Positions 34,051-42,474 of a DNA stretch of 64,000 bases are shown piece after piece; the stretch's first letter is position 1; the number at the start of each line of letters is the position of its first letter. The stretch is from Salegentibacter maritimus (GTDB taxonomy: Bacteria; Bacteroidota; Bacteroidia; Flavobacteriales; Flavobacteriaceae): the NCBI RefSeq assembly GCF_016236915.1, contig NZ_JAEHOK010000003.1:124001-188000 (forward strand), written 5' to 3'. A program made the position numbers and the translations under genes. The notes below the pieces were generated by a model, which saw only the letters and a program-made list of their open reading frames with translations, was not told where the DNA came from and made no database searches.

Positions 34051-35487
34051 ATGAAAGATGTCAAATTTGCGATAACCGATATTGAAACTACCGGCGGTGG
34101 GATAAAAGGCAATAAAATCACCGAAATTTGTGTGTTGGTAGTACAAAATGGGGAAGTGATAGACGAGTATCATTCCCTGGTAAACCCCGGAACTGAGATC
34201 CCGTTATATATTGAGACCCTTACCAATATTAACGATGCCATGCTTAGCGATGCTCCAAAATTTACTGAGATAGCCCACGAAATTGAAGAAATTACCAAAG
34301 ATTGTGTATTTGTGGCCCATAATGTGAATTTTGATTATAACATTATTAAAGCCGAGTTTGAGAATCTAGATAAGACGTTTCAGCGTAAACGCCTGTGTAC
34401 GGTAAGACTTACCAAAAAGTTGATTCCGGGGCTTTTTTCATATAGCCTGGGAAATATTTGTACCTCTATTAATATTCCGCATTACGACAGGCACCGGGCA
34501 AAAGGCGATTGTGAAGCTACGGTAGCGTTATTTCAACGTTGTTTAGCGCTAGATCCCGAATATGAAGTTCTTAATGGCCTGCTAAATCAACGTACCGCCG
34601 CTTCCTACCTGCCCCCTAATTTTAAAAATTCAGATTTTGAAAAACTACCAACTTCAACCGGGGTATATTTCTTTAAAGACAAAGACGGTATTCCTATTTA
34701 TATTGGCAAGGCAAAAAATATTAAGAGCAGGATAAAATCGCATTTTCAGGAAAAATCTAACCGAAAATACAAACTCATGCAAGCCACCTATAGCATAGAT
34801 TATGAGCTTACGGGTAGCGAATTGCTTGCCTTATTAAGGGAATCGACTTTAATTTTAAAGTATTTTCCAAAATTCAATAAGGCACAAAAGAAAGTTAATA
34901 GGCCTTATACCCTTACCTCCTATCACAACCAAAAGGGAATTGAACAGTTTGTAATACATAAAAACAAAGTTTCGCCGGTAAGCTGGATGAAGTTCTACAC
35001 CCGGGAAGAAGCCATAAATTTCCTGGAATTTATTTGCACTGAATTTGAACTATGTCCGCGCTATTGCGGCCTGCAAACCGGGGTTGAGCATTGCAGCCAT
35101 TATAAAATTAAAAGCTGCAGCGGGATGTGCAAAGGAGAAATAGATGCCACCGGGTATAACCAAAGAGTTGCCAGGGCGATAGATTATATTCAGGAATACG
35201 AAAATTCCTGCCTGCTGGTGGAAAAAGGAAGGTCTAAAGAAGAAAAATCATTTATCTACCTTAAAAAAGGCCGCTATGCCGGCTATGGGTATGTAGAGAA
35301 TTCGGAAGATTTTAGGCCCGAGCAATTTGAAGATTACTTAATTCCGCAGGAGAATTCCAGTTATTCCGATAGGATTATAAACAGGTACTTAAATACTAAA
35401 AAGCAACTAAACCGCTTAAACCTGGACCGGGAGGAAGAAGTAGAGGAATTGGAAACCGAGGTTTGTTTTGAGGCTATGGCTTCCTAA
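34051..35487 (+). CDS. DnaQ-type exonuclease fused to a UvrC-like GIY-YIG domain
   Basis: A 478-residue cytoplasmic nuclease. Residues 1-170 form a DEDDh 3'-5' exonuclease like DNA polymerase III epsilon: DIETTG near 9-14, AHNVNFD near 97, and HRAKGDCEA near 155. Residues about 200-290 form a GIY-YIG endonuclease domain (GVYFFKDKDGIPIYIGKAKN, then RIKSHF) as in UvrC and Cho. A cysteine-rich region at 340-375 (CTEFELCPRYC, CSHYKIKSCSGMCKG) follows. Exonuclease/UvrC-like fusions are known in several phyla and are thought to aid nucleotide excision repair. It stands alone, just right of the accessory island. The frame 33841-34173 on the other strand is not coding. Confidence 0.9.
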   Translation: MKDVKFAITDIETTGGGIKGNKITEICVLVVQNGEVIDEYHSLVNPGTEIPLYIETLTNINDAMLSDAPKFTEIAHEIEEITKDCVFVAHNVNFDYNIIKAEFENLDKTFQRKRLCTVRLTKKLIPGLFSYSLGNICTSINIPHYDRHRAKGDCEATVALFQRCLALDPEYEVLNGLLNQRTAASYLPPNFKNSDFEKLPTSTGVYFFKDKDGIPIYIGKAKNIKSRIKSHFQEKSNRKYKLMQATYSIDYELTGSELLALLRESTLILKYFPKFNKAQKKVNRPYTLTSYHNQKGIEQFVIHKNKVSPVSWMKFYTREEAINFLEFICTEFELCPRYCGLQTGVEHCSHYKIKSCSGMCKGEIDATGYNQRVARAIDYIQEYENSCLLVEKGRSKEEKSFIYLKKGRYAGYGYVENSEDFRPEQFEDYLIPQENSSYSDRIINRYLNTKKQLNRLNLDREEEVEELETEVCFEAMAS

Positions 35488-35534
35488 TTTTTTTGAAAGT
35501 TGAAAAAACATTCCTGAAACTACAAATTTTAGCC

Positions 35535-35580
35535 TTATGACCTGACTCATAAATTAGCAGGTGAACAAGACGGATATTTG
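35535..35580 (+). promoter_or_regulatory. Crp/Fnr box and -7 element of ric
   Basis: TTATGA-CCTGAC-TCATAA (35535-35552) is a perfect 6-bp palindrome with a 6-bp spacer. GATATTTG, close to the TAnnTTTG consensus, ends at 35580, which is 36.5 bp from the palindrome centre. This puts the centre near -41 of the predicted start of transcription, a class II activator position. Confidence 0.7.
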
Positions 35581-35613
35581 TATTGAAATATTGTTCAACT
35601 TAATGCTATTATT

Positions 35614-36336
35614 ATGAATACCGGAACCGCTAAAACCGTAGCAGACTATGTTACCGAAAATATTAAAAACGCCCATTTATTTAAAAAACACGGCATAGAT
35701 TTTTGTTGTGGGGGCAATATCAGCTTAGCCGAGGCCGCCACAAAAGCGCAAGTAAATCTGGAGTTATTGGAAAAAGAGCTACAGCAAACAGACGCAAATA
35801 TTAGCGCAGCTTATGATTATAGGAACTGGAAACTGGATTTTTTAATCGATCATATTATAAATGTACATCATCAATATGTTGAAGAAAATATTCCATTGTT
35901 AATTCAATATGCTGCAAAAGTGGCGAAAGTGCATGGGGGCGAAAGAAAAGAACTCTTAAAGATTCAGCAATTATTTACCGAGGTTGCCCAGGAATTAAGT
36001 GCACACCTAAAGAAAGAAGAATTAATACTGTTTCCGTTTATAAAGAAACTGGTAAAAGCAGAAAAGGAAGGTACGCCGGCACCAGAACCAAACTTTGGAA
36101 AGATTGACAACCCCATTGAAATGATGGAAGCAGAACATGATGAGGCCGGGGCAATTTTTAAAGAAATTTCCCACTTAAGTGATAATTACACCTACCCCGA
36201 CTGGGCTTGTAATACTTATAGGGCATTTTACTCCAAACTGGAAGAGTTTGAAAACGACCTACATCAACACGTTCATTTAGAAAACAACATTCTATTTCCT
36301 AAAGCAATTGAACTTGAGCGCAGTTTAAACAATTAG
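35614..36336 (+). CDS. ric: iron-sulfur cluster repair di-iron protein
   Basis: RIC/ScdA/YtfE-type protein of 240 residues that repairs iron-sulfur clusters damaged by nitric oxide or oxidants. The N-terminal ScdA_N domain has the motif HGIDFCCGGNISL with paired cysteines near 32-33. The hemerythrin-like domain supplies di-iron ligands in IDHIINVHHQYVEENIP, ELSAHLKKEELILFPFI, MMEAEHDEAG and LHQHVHLENNILFPK. It sits with a Crp/Fnr regulator, an oxidase-like membrane protein and the nitrous oxide reductase cluster, consistent with NO stress during denitrification. Its upstream palindrome is shared with those genes. Confidence 0.94.
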   Translation: MNTGTAKTVADYVTENIKNAHLFKKHGIDFCCGGNISLAEAATKAQVNLELLEKELQQTDANISAAYDYRNWKLDFLIDHIINVHHQYVEENIPLLIQYAAKVAKVHGGERKELLKIQQLFTEVAQELSAHLKKEELILFPFIKKLVKAEKEGTPAPEPNFGKIDNPIEMMEAEHDEAGAIFKEISHLSDNYTYPDWACNTYRAFYSKLEEFENDLHQHVHLENNILFPKAIELERSLNN

Positions 36337-36499
36337 TATGATTTCAATTTTCGGCTTTTCCCAGAAGCCTAAGAGAAATTTAGTTTTATTTTAGAGATTT
36401 GTTTATAATTGTGTTGAAGCTACCCCGAGTTAGAAATTTCTTGGGGTATTTGCTTTTACCCGATTATTTGGGCTCCCAGAGTTGTTTGGCAGTAAACTA

Positions 36500-36570
36500 C
36501 CTCGCAACAAGCCCACGAGGCATTTGTTGGAAACAAATTTTTAGTTTAGAGGCAAGACTCCGGGGCATTA
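36500..36570. repeat. dispersed intergenic repeat, copy 2
   Basis: CCTCGCAACAAGCCCACGAGG followed by a GGAAACAAATTTTTAG-type linker and GAGGCAAGACTCCGGGGCATTA. It matches copies at 7920 and 47303, including both hairpins. It fills the centre of the 316-bp gap 36337-36652. An 88-residue open frame crossing it (36399-36665) is not accepted as a gene. Confidence 0.7.
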
Positions 36571-36652
36571 CACCCTTTGGAGATACCAATAAAAAAATCT
36601 TTTCATTTAATGCATTGTTCGCCTACCACGAGGTAATTTACTATATTCAAAA

Positions 36653-37774
36653 ATGTTTCGCTTAAATATAAAGAACCATACTTATATTGCTCTTGCCTAT
36701 TTCTTTATGGCAGCCGCCCTGGGGATATTACTCCGGCTTTTTTATATAACCCCCATTGCGGCCAATTATAAATATATTATTCATACTCATTCCCATATAG
36801 CTTTATTAGGCTGGGTATATCTTGCACTAACCGCAATTATTTATCGATTGTTTTTTCATGGCACAAAGCTTTCAAAAAAATACCGGTATATTTTCCTGAC
36901 CACTAATATTAGTTTGCTGGGAATGCTGTTTAGCTTTCCTTTTCAAGGTTATGCGGTAGTTTCTATTATTTTCTCTACGCTGTTTTTATTTTGCTCTTAT
37001 TTTTTTACCGCTTATATTCTAAAAAACACACCTAAAAAACATCGCAATACTCACTATTATAAGCTAATAAAAGCCGCCTTATGGTATATGGTTTTCTCCA
37101 GTATTGGCCCCTGGGCTTTGGGCGCCATTATGAGTAGCCTTGGAAAAACCTCTATTTGGTATAAACTTTCTATTTATTTCTACCTACATTTTCAATACAA
37201 TGCCTGGTTTTTACTAGCCATTCTGGGAATTGCCTTTTACCTATTCTATCAATTAAAATTTACATTTAATCCCAGCGAGTTTAAGCGATTTTTCTACTTA
37301 CTAAATTCGGGAGTTATTTTAAGCTTCTTTCTTTCTACCTATTGGACAAATCCGCCTCTAATTTTTTATTTAGTAGGTGGTCTTGGTAGCCTTTTCCTGG
37401 TACTTGCCTTCTACAAGCTTTTTGCACTTATACTGCGGAATAAAATGAAATTAAAGCAAGGCCTTAGTCCTTTTATCTATAGAATTTTCCAACTTACCAG
37501 TGTATTATTGATTGGAAAAATAGTGATGCAAAGCCTTACGGCCATTCCCTTTTTTGCCGATTTAGCTTTTAAGAACCTGGACTTTGTTATTGGCTATTTG
37601 CACTGGGTTTTTCTTGGTTTTGTTTCAATCGCCTTATTCGGATTTTTAAACTGGTTGAAATTAATTAAGCTTCCCAAAAAAGCTTTCTATTTGTATTTGA
37701 GTGGCTTTTTAATTTCTGAAATGCTTATTTTTTACAAAGGATTGGTACTTTGGCTGGGCCTGCCTTTTTTTTAG
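36653..37774 (+). CDS. polytopic membrane protein, oxidase subunit I-like
   Basis: A 373-residue inner-membrane protein with about ten to twelve hydrophobic segments. Conserved histidines within helices include His44, His46 and His48 (HTHSHIALLGW), one in YLHFQYNAWF near 181 and one in YLHWVFLGF near 317. This spacing resembles haem-copper oxidase/NO reductase subunit I-like or NnrS-type proteins, in which helix histidines bind haem or copper. I cannot assign the family firmly. Between the NO-repair gene ric and a Crp/Fnr gene, a role in nitrogen oxide respiration or NO response is likely. No Crp box lies directly upstream. Confidence 0.7.
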   Translation: MFRLNIKNHTYIALAYFFMAAALGILLRLFYITPIAANYKYIIHTHSHIALLGWVYLALTAIIYRLFFHGTKLSKKYRYIFLTTNISLLGMLFSFPFQGYAVVSIIFSTLFLFCSYFFTAYILKNTPKKHRNTHYYKLIKAALWYMVFSSIGPWALGAIMSSLGKTSIWYKLSIYFYLHFQYNAWFLLAILGIAFYLFYQLKFTFNPSEFKRFFYLLNSGVILSFFLSTYWTNPPLIFYLVGGLGSLFLVLAFYKLFALILRNKMKLKQGLSPFIYRIFQLTSVLLIGKIVMQSLTAIPFFADLAFKNLDFVIGYLHWVFLGFVSIALFGFLNWLKLIKLPKKAFYLYLSGFLISEMLIFYKGLVLWLGLPFF

Positions 37775-37882
37775 CGATTACTTTCTAATATTGGTTTTGG
37801 TAAGTGCGCTGATTCCTGTGGCTACCGGATGGATTTTAGGCCTCAACTTAAAATCCAAATAAACCACTCATTATCAGAAGAT

Positions 37883-37926
37883 ATGACCTTTCTCATTTTT
37901 AATTACAGTAATTTTTAGCAGGTTTG
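37883..37926 (+). promoter_or_regulatory. Crp/Fnr box and -7 element of the regulator gene itself
   Basis: ATGA-CCTTTC-TCAT (37883-37896) has the shared TGA-N6-TCA core. CAGGTTTG, a partial TAnnTTTG, ends at 37926, again 36.5 bp from the box centre. This implies autoregulation. A second -7 candidate, TAATTTTT, lies 10 bp closer. Confidence 0.6.
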
Positions 37927-37946
37927 TTTCACTTTAAAAGTTTAAG

Positions 37947-38543
37947 ATGATTAAAGAAAGTATTTTGTTGGATTTTGGTGCTTCAAAAGAGACTTACCAT
38001 AAAGGAGACCAGCTCTTTGGAGAGGGAGAAATTGCTCTTAATTTTTTTCAGATTATAAAAGGTGAAATTAAGATGAATAACTACAATGCTGATGGAAAAG
38101 AATTTATTCAGGGGCTGTTTGTAGATGGCGAAAGTTTTGGGGAGCCGCCGTTATTGGCAGATGTAAAATACCCTGCAAATGCCGAAGCTATTAAAACTTC
38201 AGAAGTCTTAAAATTACCTAAACGTAACTTTTTAGAATTACTCACAAAACATCCTGAAACCCATTTAAAGCTAACCCGAACCCTGGCAAAAAGATTATTC
38301 TATAAGGCAATTATGGTTTCTGAAATCTCGAGCCAGGATCCCGAACATAGAATTATAAGAATACTGGATTACCTTAAAAAATATGTACACCATATTGAAG
38401 GACCTTTTAAATTTAAAGTAAATCTAACCCGCCAGCAAATAGCCGATCTAACGGGGCTACGGGTAGAAACGGTGATAAGGGCCATGAAAGGACTGGAAAA
38501 GAAAGGCGAAATAAAAATTAAAAGCGGAAAAGTATATCGTTAA
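37947..38543 (+). CDS. Crp/Fnr-family transcriptional regulator
   Basis: A 198-residue DNA-binding regulator. Residues 1-115 form a cyclic-nucleotide-type beta roll (KGDQLFGEGEIALNFFQIIK, then GESFGEPPLL), 115-140 the dimer helix, and 150-195 a winged helix with recognition helix LRVETVIRAMKGLEKKG. The Glu and Arg of VETVIR match those that contact TGA in Fnr and Crp. There is no cysteine at all, so it cannot bind the iron-sulfur cluster of a true Fnr; haem-based NO sensing as in DNR is possible. It probably controls ric, itself and the nos cluster through TGA-N6-TCA sites. It converges on nosY. Confidence 0.92.
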   Translation: MIKESILLDFGASKETYHKGDQLFGEGEIALNFFQIIKGEIKMNNYNADGKEFIQGLFVDGESFGEPPLLADVKYPANAEAIKTSEVLKLPKRNFLELLTKHPETHLKLTRTLAKRLFYKAIMVSEISSQDPEHRIIRILDYLKKYVHHIEGPFKFKVNLTRQQIADLTGLRVETVIRAMKGLEKKGEIKIKSGKVYR

Positions 38544-38589
38544 GCCCTCAATGAGGGCATTTAATTATTCCTGGCTTGACCCAGGGTTT
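38544..38589. terminator. shared terminator between convergent regulator and nosY
   Basis: GCCCTC-AAT-GAGGGC directly follows the regulator stop codon, and CCTGG-CTTGAC-CCAGG with GTTTT comes 12 bp later. Two short stems in a 53-bp gap between convergent genes fit termination from both sides. Confidence 0.5.
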
Positions 38590-38596
38590 TGATGAT

Positions 38597-39379
38597 TTAA
38601 AAATCTTTTTTTGCTGAAATATATTTAATTCTCCAAACCGGAAGTAAAACCCATAAAATTAATACTCCAATTGAGGTAAATGCTCCTAAACCGGTTCCAA
38701 AAAATTGTTTAAATACCGCTCCCGTATACCCAAGCAAGGCAGAAATATCAAGTTTCAACAAAATAAGTATCCTCGAAAGGTCTATAGGGTTAAGCATACT
38801 GGCCACCAAAGAGAACTTATCTAAGGGATAATCCTGAAAATATACCAGGGAAAGCAAAAAGAGTCCGTCGTAAACCACGGCCAGGAAAAGCCAAAGTAAG
38901 ATGGCCAGGCCAAAGCCTTTTATCTTGTTCTCGTAAGATAAGGCGATATTAAACGCCAGGGCAGTAAAAATAAAGCTTAGGAATACCCCCGAAACCAACA
39001 GGGAAACAAAATCCCAAATTGCCCCCGACTGGAATAAGCCGTAAATAATAAATGGCAAACCCAGGCCCAGAATAAGGCTGGCCGACAATGAGATGGCTAC
39101 CCCAAGATATTGCCCGAGAAAAATAGAACTTCTTCTTACCGGCTGTGCCAGAAGCAGCTCTGTAAACTCCCGGGAATTATAAAAATACATCACTCCAAAA
39201 ATGGTCCCAATAAGCGGTACCAAAACAATAATTACATTCATTAGGGTAATTACAGCATTGGAAAGGTCGTTATTTAAAAACAACAAAACCACTCCTAAAA
39301 GAAGGTAAAAGAAAAAGTATACGTAACTCCAGAGGCTACGCGAAAGGTCGTAAAAACTATATTTTAATATTTTAAGCAT
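38597..39379 (-). CDS. nosY: ABC-2 type permease of the nitrous oxide reductase maturation system
   Basis: A 260-residue inner-membrane protein with six hydrophobic segments, the usual size of NosY. With NosF and NosD it supports copper-sulfur centre assembly in NosZ. The start overlaps the end of nosF by 8 bp, showing translational coupling. Motif IFGVMYFYNSREFTELLLAQ and PVRRSSIFLGQYLGV are typical of this ABC-2 subgroup. Last gene of the nos cluster, facing the regulator gene. Confidence 0.9.
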   Translation of the reverse strand: MLKILKYSFYDLSRSLWSYVYFFFYLLLGVVLLFLNNDLSNAVITLMNVIIVLVPLIGTIFGVMYFYNSREFTELLLAQPVRRSSIFLGQYLGVAISLSASLILGLGLPFIIYGLFQSGAIWDFVSLLVSGVFLSFIFTALAFNIALSYENKIKGFGLAILLWLFLAVVYDGLFLLSLVYFQDYPLDKFSLVASMLNPIDLSRILILLKLDISALLGYTGAVFKQFFGTGLGAFTSIGVLILWVLLPVWRIKYISAKKDF

Positions 39380-40079
39380 GGTTCCCGGTTAAGATGTTGG
39401 CAATAGCGTGTTCAAAATCTTTCTCTCCTGTAGATGTTTTAAGCTCTTCTACCGTTCCGTTAAAATAAATTTTACCTTCCAGTAGAAATACAATTCTATC
39501 TGATATTTCTTCTACAAAATTCATAATATGCGAAGTAATAAGAATGGTCTTGCCATTTTCTTTTTCCTGTTGGATAAGCTTTCGCAAACGAATAAGTGAA
39601 ACGGGATCCAGCCCCGAGGTGGGCTCATCGAGAATAATTAGAGGGCTATTAAACATAAAGCATAAAACCAGGTTTACTTTTTGCTTGCTTCCTCCAGATA
39701 GATTGTTAAGTTTCTTTTGCAGAAATGGTTCCAACTTAAAAAGTTCTATTAGCTCCCAGTCACGAGCTTCCTTTCCGCGTAAATCTTTAATCATATCAAT
39801 AAGCTCCTTTACTTTTAAATTTCCCGGAAAATTGGCTATTTGCGGTAAATAATCTATGTTTTCCCGGTAATTCCAGTGTTTTTTCACCCTTTGCCCATTT
39901 ACTTCAATTTCTCCCTTTTGGGGTACTACCATCCCCAGGATACTTTTTATGAGTGTAGTTTTCCCCGAACCATTTGGCCCCAATACAGCTATAATTCCGC
40001 TTTCGGGAGTTTTAAGTTCAAGTCCGTTTAGCACCACCATGGAACCAAATTTTTTATGGAGGTTTGTTATGTTTACCAT
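39372..40079 (-). CDS. nosF: ABC transporter ATP-binding protein for NosZ maturation
   Basis: A 235-residue cytoplasmic ATPase. Walker A is GPNGSGKTTLIK near 34-41, the signature is NLSGGSKQKVNL, Walker B is LIILDEPTSGLDP, and the switch histidine is in LITSHIM. It works with NosY and the periplasmic NosD to supply sulfur or a related component for the NosZ copper centre. It overlaps nosD by 7 bp and nosY by 8 bp, a tightly coupled operon order D-F-Y as in other nos clusters. Confidence 0.93.
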   Translation of the reverse strand: MVNITNLHKKFGSMVVLNGLELKTPESGIIAVLGPNGSGKTTLIKSILGMVVPQKGEIEVNGQRVKKHWNYRENIDYLPQIANFPGNLKVKELIDMIKDLRGKEARDWELIELFKLEPFLQKKLNNLSGGSKQKVNLVLCFMFNSPLIILDEPTSGLDPVSLIRLRKLIQQEKENGKTILITSHIMNFVEEISDRIVFLLEGKIYFNGTVEELKTSTGEKDFEHAIANILTGNHA

Positions 40080-41311
40080 TGAATTCTTTTCATTAAGGGT
40101 TGATCATCAATGAGGTTGGCCGGGGTAAAAATAGGAGACACTTTCTCTGAAAAATCCAGTAAATCTATAAACGTACTTCTTAGCAGCACGATAGCCTCAG
40201 GGGTTTTGTTCACCAGGTAAGAAAAGAGGCTCACAGGCCTAAAAGGCACGTCCCCAATTCCATTTTTATCCAGGTCATAACCGGAATATCCACTCCAATA
40301 ATTATTACTAAACTTATTGTTATTAAGTTTTCCGGTATAGGCAATATCAAAAGAATTATATAAAAAATTATTTCGCTGAAAATTGTTATCATATACCGCT
40401 CCCCGTATTCTTACTGCATACCCATTGTTCCTAAAATTGTTTTCAATATAATTTATACGGTTGGTATTATCGGCACTAATAGCGATGGTGTTATCTTCAA
40501 AAATATTATTTCTTAATTCTGAATCGTTTATTTCCTTTAAAAGAAGTCCGTAGGAAGCACTACCCCAGTTCTTTCTAAATTTATTATTGTGCATATCAAT
40601 AAATTTAGAATACATAACCGCTACTCCGGCTCCGTTATTCTCAAAAACATTGCCCTTATACAAATCGTGGTCTGAAAACATAAAATGCAAACCATAGCGC
40701 AAGTTATCTTTACATAAATTATCAATAACCTCTGAGTTATTTACAAACTCTAAATAAATACCATCCCTAAGCCCAATTACCTGATTGTTTTTTACTGTTA
40801 TTTTCTCTGATTTCCAGATATGCACGCCGTTTCCGGAAGTTGATTGACTTTTGGCATTACTGGTAATTTTGTTTCCCAAAATAATCCCTTCGGAAGCTCT
40901 TTCTAAGAGAATCCCGAAAAACACCTTATCAAGCCGATTGTTCTTTAGCTCAAAATTTTTGGAGTTGGAGACCAAAATACCCGCAAAATCACTGGTATGG
41001 CTTCTTCCAACATTAATAATCTTTAATCCTTCAACAGAAAAGTTTTCGGCTCTTATGCTTAAGGCAGTACCTTTCATTTGGGCGTCTATTACCGGAAGGC
41101 CTTCTCCAATAATGCTAATGGATTTATCGATAATACTTATATCATGCTCTTTATAAATTCCGCTTTTTATTTTGAGGATATCTCCATCCCTTGCCATATC
41201 TACGGCTGCCTGAATAGTCTTCACCTCACAGGTTTTACAGACTTCTATCTCCTGCGCCCGTGAAACCACTGAAGCAAAAACAAAAATTATAAAAAGAAAA
41301 AACCTGCACAT
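40073..41311 (-). CDS. nosD: periplasmic copper-centre assembly protein NosD
   Basis: A 412-residue secreted protein (signal FFLFIIFVFASVVSRAQ). Most of its length is a right-handed parallel beta-helix of NosD type, with repeated asparagine ladders such as NNRLDKVFFGILLERASEGI and NNIFEDNTIAISADNTNRI. An N-terminal part has EVCKTCEVKTIQAAVDMARDG, the common start of this family. It works with NosF and NosY in maturation of nitrous oxide reductase. It lies 4 bp from nosL and overlaps nosF. Confidence 0.93.
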   Translation of the reverse strand: MCRFFLFIIFVFASVVSRAQEIEVCKTCEVKTIQAAVDMARDGDILKIKSGIYKEHDISIIDKSISIIGEGLPVIDAQMKGTALSIRAENFSVEGLKIINVGRSHTSDFAGILVSNSKNFELKNNRLDKVFFGILLERASEGIILGNKITSNAKSQSTSGNGVHIWKSEKITVKNNQVIGLRDGIYLEFVNNSEVIDNLCKDNLRYGLHFMFSDHDLYKGNVFENNGAGVAVMYSKFIDMHNNKFRKNWGSASYGLLLKEINDSELRNNIFEDNTIAISADNTNRINYIENNFRNNGYAVRIRGAVYDNNFQRNNFLYNSFDIAYTGKLNNNKFSNNYWSGYSGYDLDKNGIGDVPFRPVSLFSYLVNKTPEAIVLLRSTFIDLLDFSEKVSPIFTPANLIDDQPLMKRIQW

Positions 41312-41315
41312 AATA

Positions 41316-41756
41316 TTAGTAACTGGTTATTACCGGTTCATTATTTAGAAAATTACTTTGTAATTCTTCCCAACTAAAAATCCCTTCGCCTCCTTTGTTA
41401 ACTACATCACTCTCTTTTTTAAAAGCAGCCAAATTGCCGCCCATGGGAGATTTAATACTATCGTTTATCACAAAACCGGCCGTTTTCACATCTATCATCA
41501 CTCCGGGCTGTTCAAAATTGGCCACAAGATAAACCGCCATATTATAGTCTTGCTGAAGCTGGTGGTTCACCATACATTCTATCGCATCATATTTATACTG
41601 CTTGCCTTTTTGGCTTACAGCCTGGGCAGCAAAAGCCTTGCTCACAATTGTCATTTCACAAAAATCACAATTGTCATTTCCGTAATTAATGGGTTGGGGT
41701 TTATTGCTGCAAGCCATTAATATCCCAAGCATAAAAAGGTAGATTATCTTTTTCAT
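41316..41756 (-). CDS. nosL: copper chaperone lipoprotein NosL
   Basis: A 146-residue lipoprotein (LMACSNKPQ, anchor Cys16) that delivers copper(I) to NosZ. The NosL metal site Cys-x2-Cys-x-Met is in NCDFCEMTIVSK near 34-38. The domain continues with AVYLVANFEQPGVMIDVKTA and the NKGGEGIFSWEELQS end. It is sandwiched between the 207-residue membrane protein (4 bp) and nosD (4 bp). Confidence 0.92.
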   Translation of the reverse strand: MKKIIYLFMLGILMACSNKPQPINYGNDNCDFCEMTIVSKAFAAQAVSQKGKQYKYDAIECMVNHQLQQDYNMAVYLVANFEQPGVMIDVKTAGFVINDSIKSPMGGNLAAFKKESDVVNKGGEGIFSWEELQSNFLNNEPVITSY

Positions 41757-41760
41757 AGCT

Positions 41761-42384
41761 TTAATTTTTATTTAGCTCCATTGTTTTTGACTTCCTCCCA
41801 AGAAGCCATGCAACTAAAGTCAGCAACATTCCTATAAACATTAAATAGGCACCGGCCCTAGGGTAGGAATGTGCAGTGAAATTTAAAATTTTCTGAGACC
41901 CAAAGAGGGGTGGTTTGTAACTCAAAGGATTGCCTTCAGAATCGGTTAGCTTCATAATTGCCCTGGGATCCAGGTCTGTTCCATAATCGGTTAACCAATT
42001 ATTAAAATCTATCATCCCTAAAACTCCCAAAACCGTCATTAAGATAAGCCATCCTAAAAACCATTTTGGCCCTATAATTTTAAAGAACCCTAGAATTCCC
42101 AGTAAGGCACCAAGTGTGGCCATCCCTCCAATTACAAGTGGAAAAGTATTGAATTCCCACATTTCTGCCGGGGTAGGAATCTTTTTCATTCCAATATAAT
42201 GGTTAATCCCATCTATATTTTGAATATCAAATTCTTCTTCGCCCTCAATTCCACTTATATAAATATTCATCCCCAGAGGGTCAGGATATTGTGGAGCTTC
42301 CAACTGAATATTCCAAAGTGGGAAGATAAACAGGCCTAGCAGTAAAGCTGAACCGATTATCATTAAAGTTCCTGATTTTTTCAT
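41761..42384 (-). CDS. nos-cluster membrane protein of unknown function
   Basis: A 207-residue protein with an N-terminal membrane anchor (IIGSALLLGLFIFPLWNI), a periplasmic stretch holding DPLGMNIYISGIEGEEEF and DGINHYIGMKKIP, and three further membrane helices in the second half, including TFPLVIGGMATLGALLGILG and GAYLMFIGMLLTLVAWLLG. Conserved NHYIGM and His in TAHSYPRAG might bind metal. It lies directly between nosZ and nosL, an arrangement I recall from Bacteroidota clade II nos clusters, so it likely assists electron or copper supply. No enzymatic motif. Confidence 0.75.
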   Translation of the reverse strand: MKKSGTLMIIGSALLLGLFIFPLWNIQLEAPQYPDPLGMNIYISGIEGEEEFDIQNIDGINHYIGMKKIPTPAEMWEFNTFPLVIGGMATLGALLGILGFFKIIGPKWFLGWLILMTVLGVLGMIDFNNWLTDYGTDLDPRAIMKLTDSEGNPLSYKPPLFGSQKILNFTAHSYPRAGAYLMFIGMLLTLVAWLLGRKSKTMELNKN

Positions 42385-42399
42385 TTGTAATTGGGATTT

Positions 42400-42439
42400 T
42401 TAAAAGAAAGCGGGCAAACATACCATCCACCCGCCTTTC
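42400..42439 (-). terminator. hairpin after nosZ, possible partial terminator
   Basis: GAAAGCGGG (42406-42414) and CCCGCCTTTC (42430-42439) pair with one bulged base. On the minus strand it is followed by TTTTAAAAATCCC. It would make transcription of the maturation genes lower than that of nosZ. Confidence 0.6.
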
Positions 42440-42474
42440 TCAATCTAAAAACAACCAGTTTTCAACTAAATAAA

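Noticed and set aside
33841-34173. 110-residue minus-strand open frame overlapping the exonuclease gene start
   Set aside because: It includes a dispersed palindromic repeat and is antisense to a clear nuclease gene.
36399-36665. 88-residue plus-strand open frame between ric and the membrane protein gene
   Set aside because: It runs across a dispersed repeat, overlaps the next gene start and shows no protein-like pattern.
37947-38543. Oxygen-sensing Fnr with an iron-sulfur cluster
   Set aside because: The protein contains no cysteine, so the cluster cannot form.
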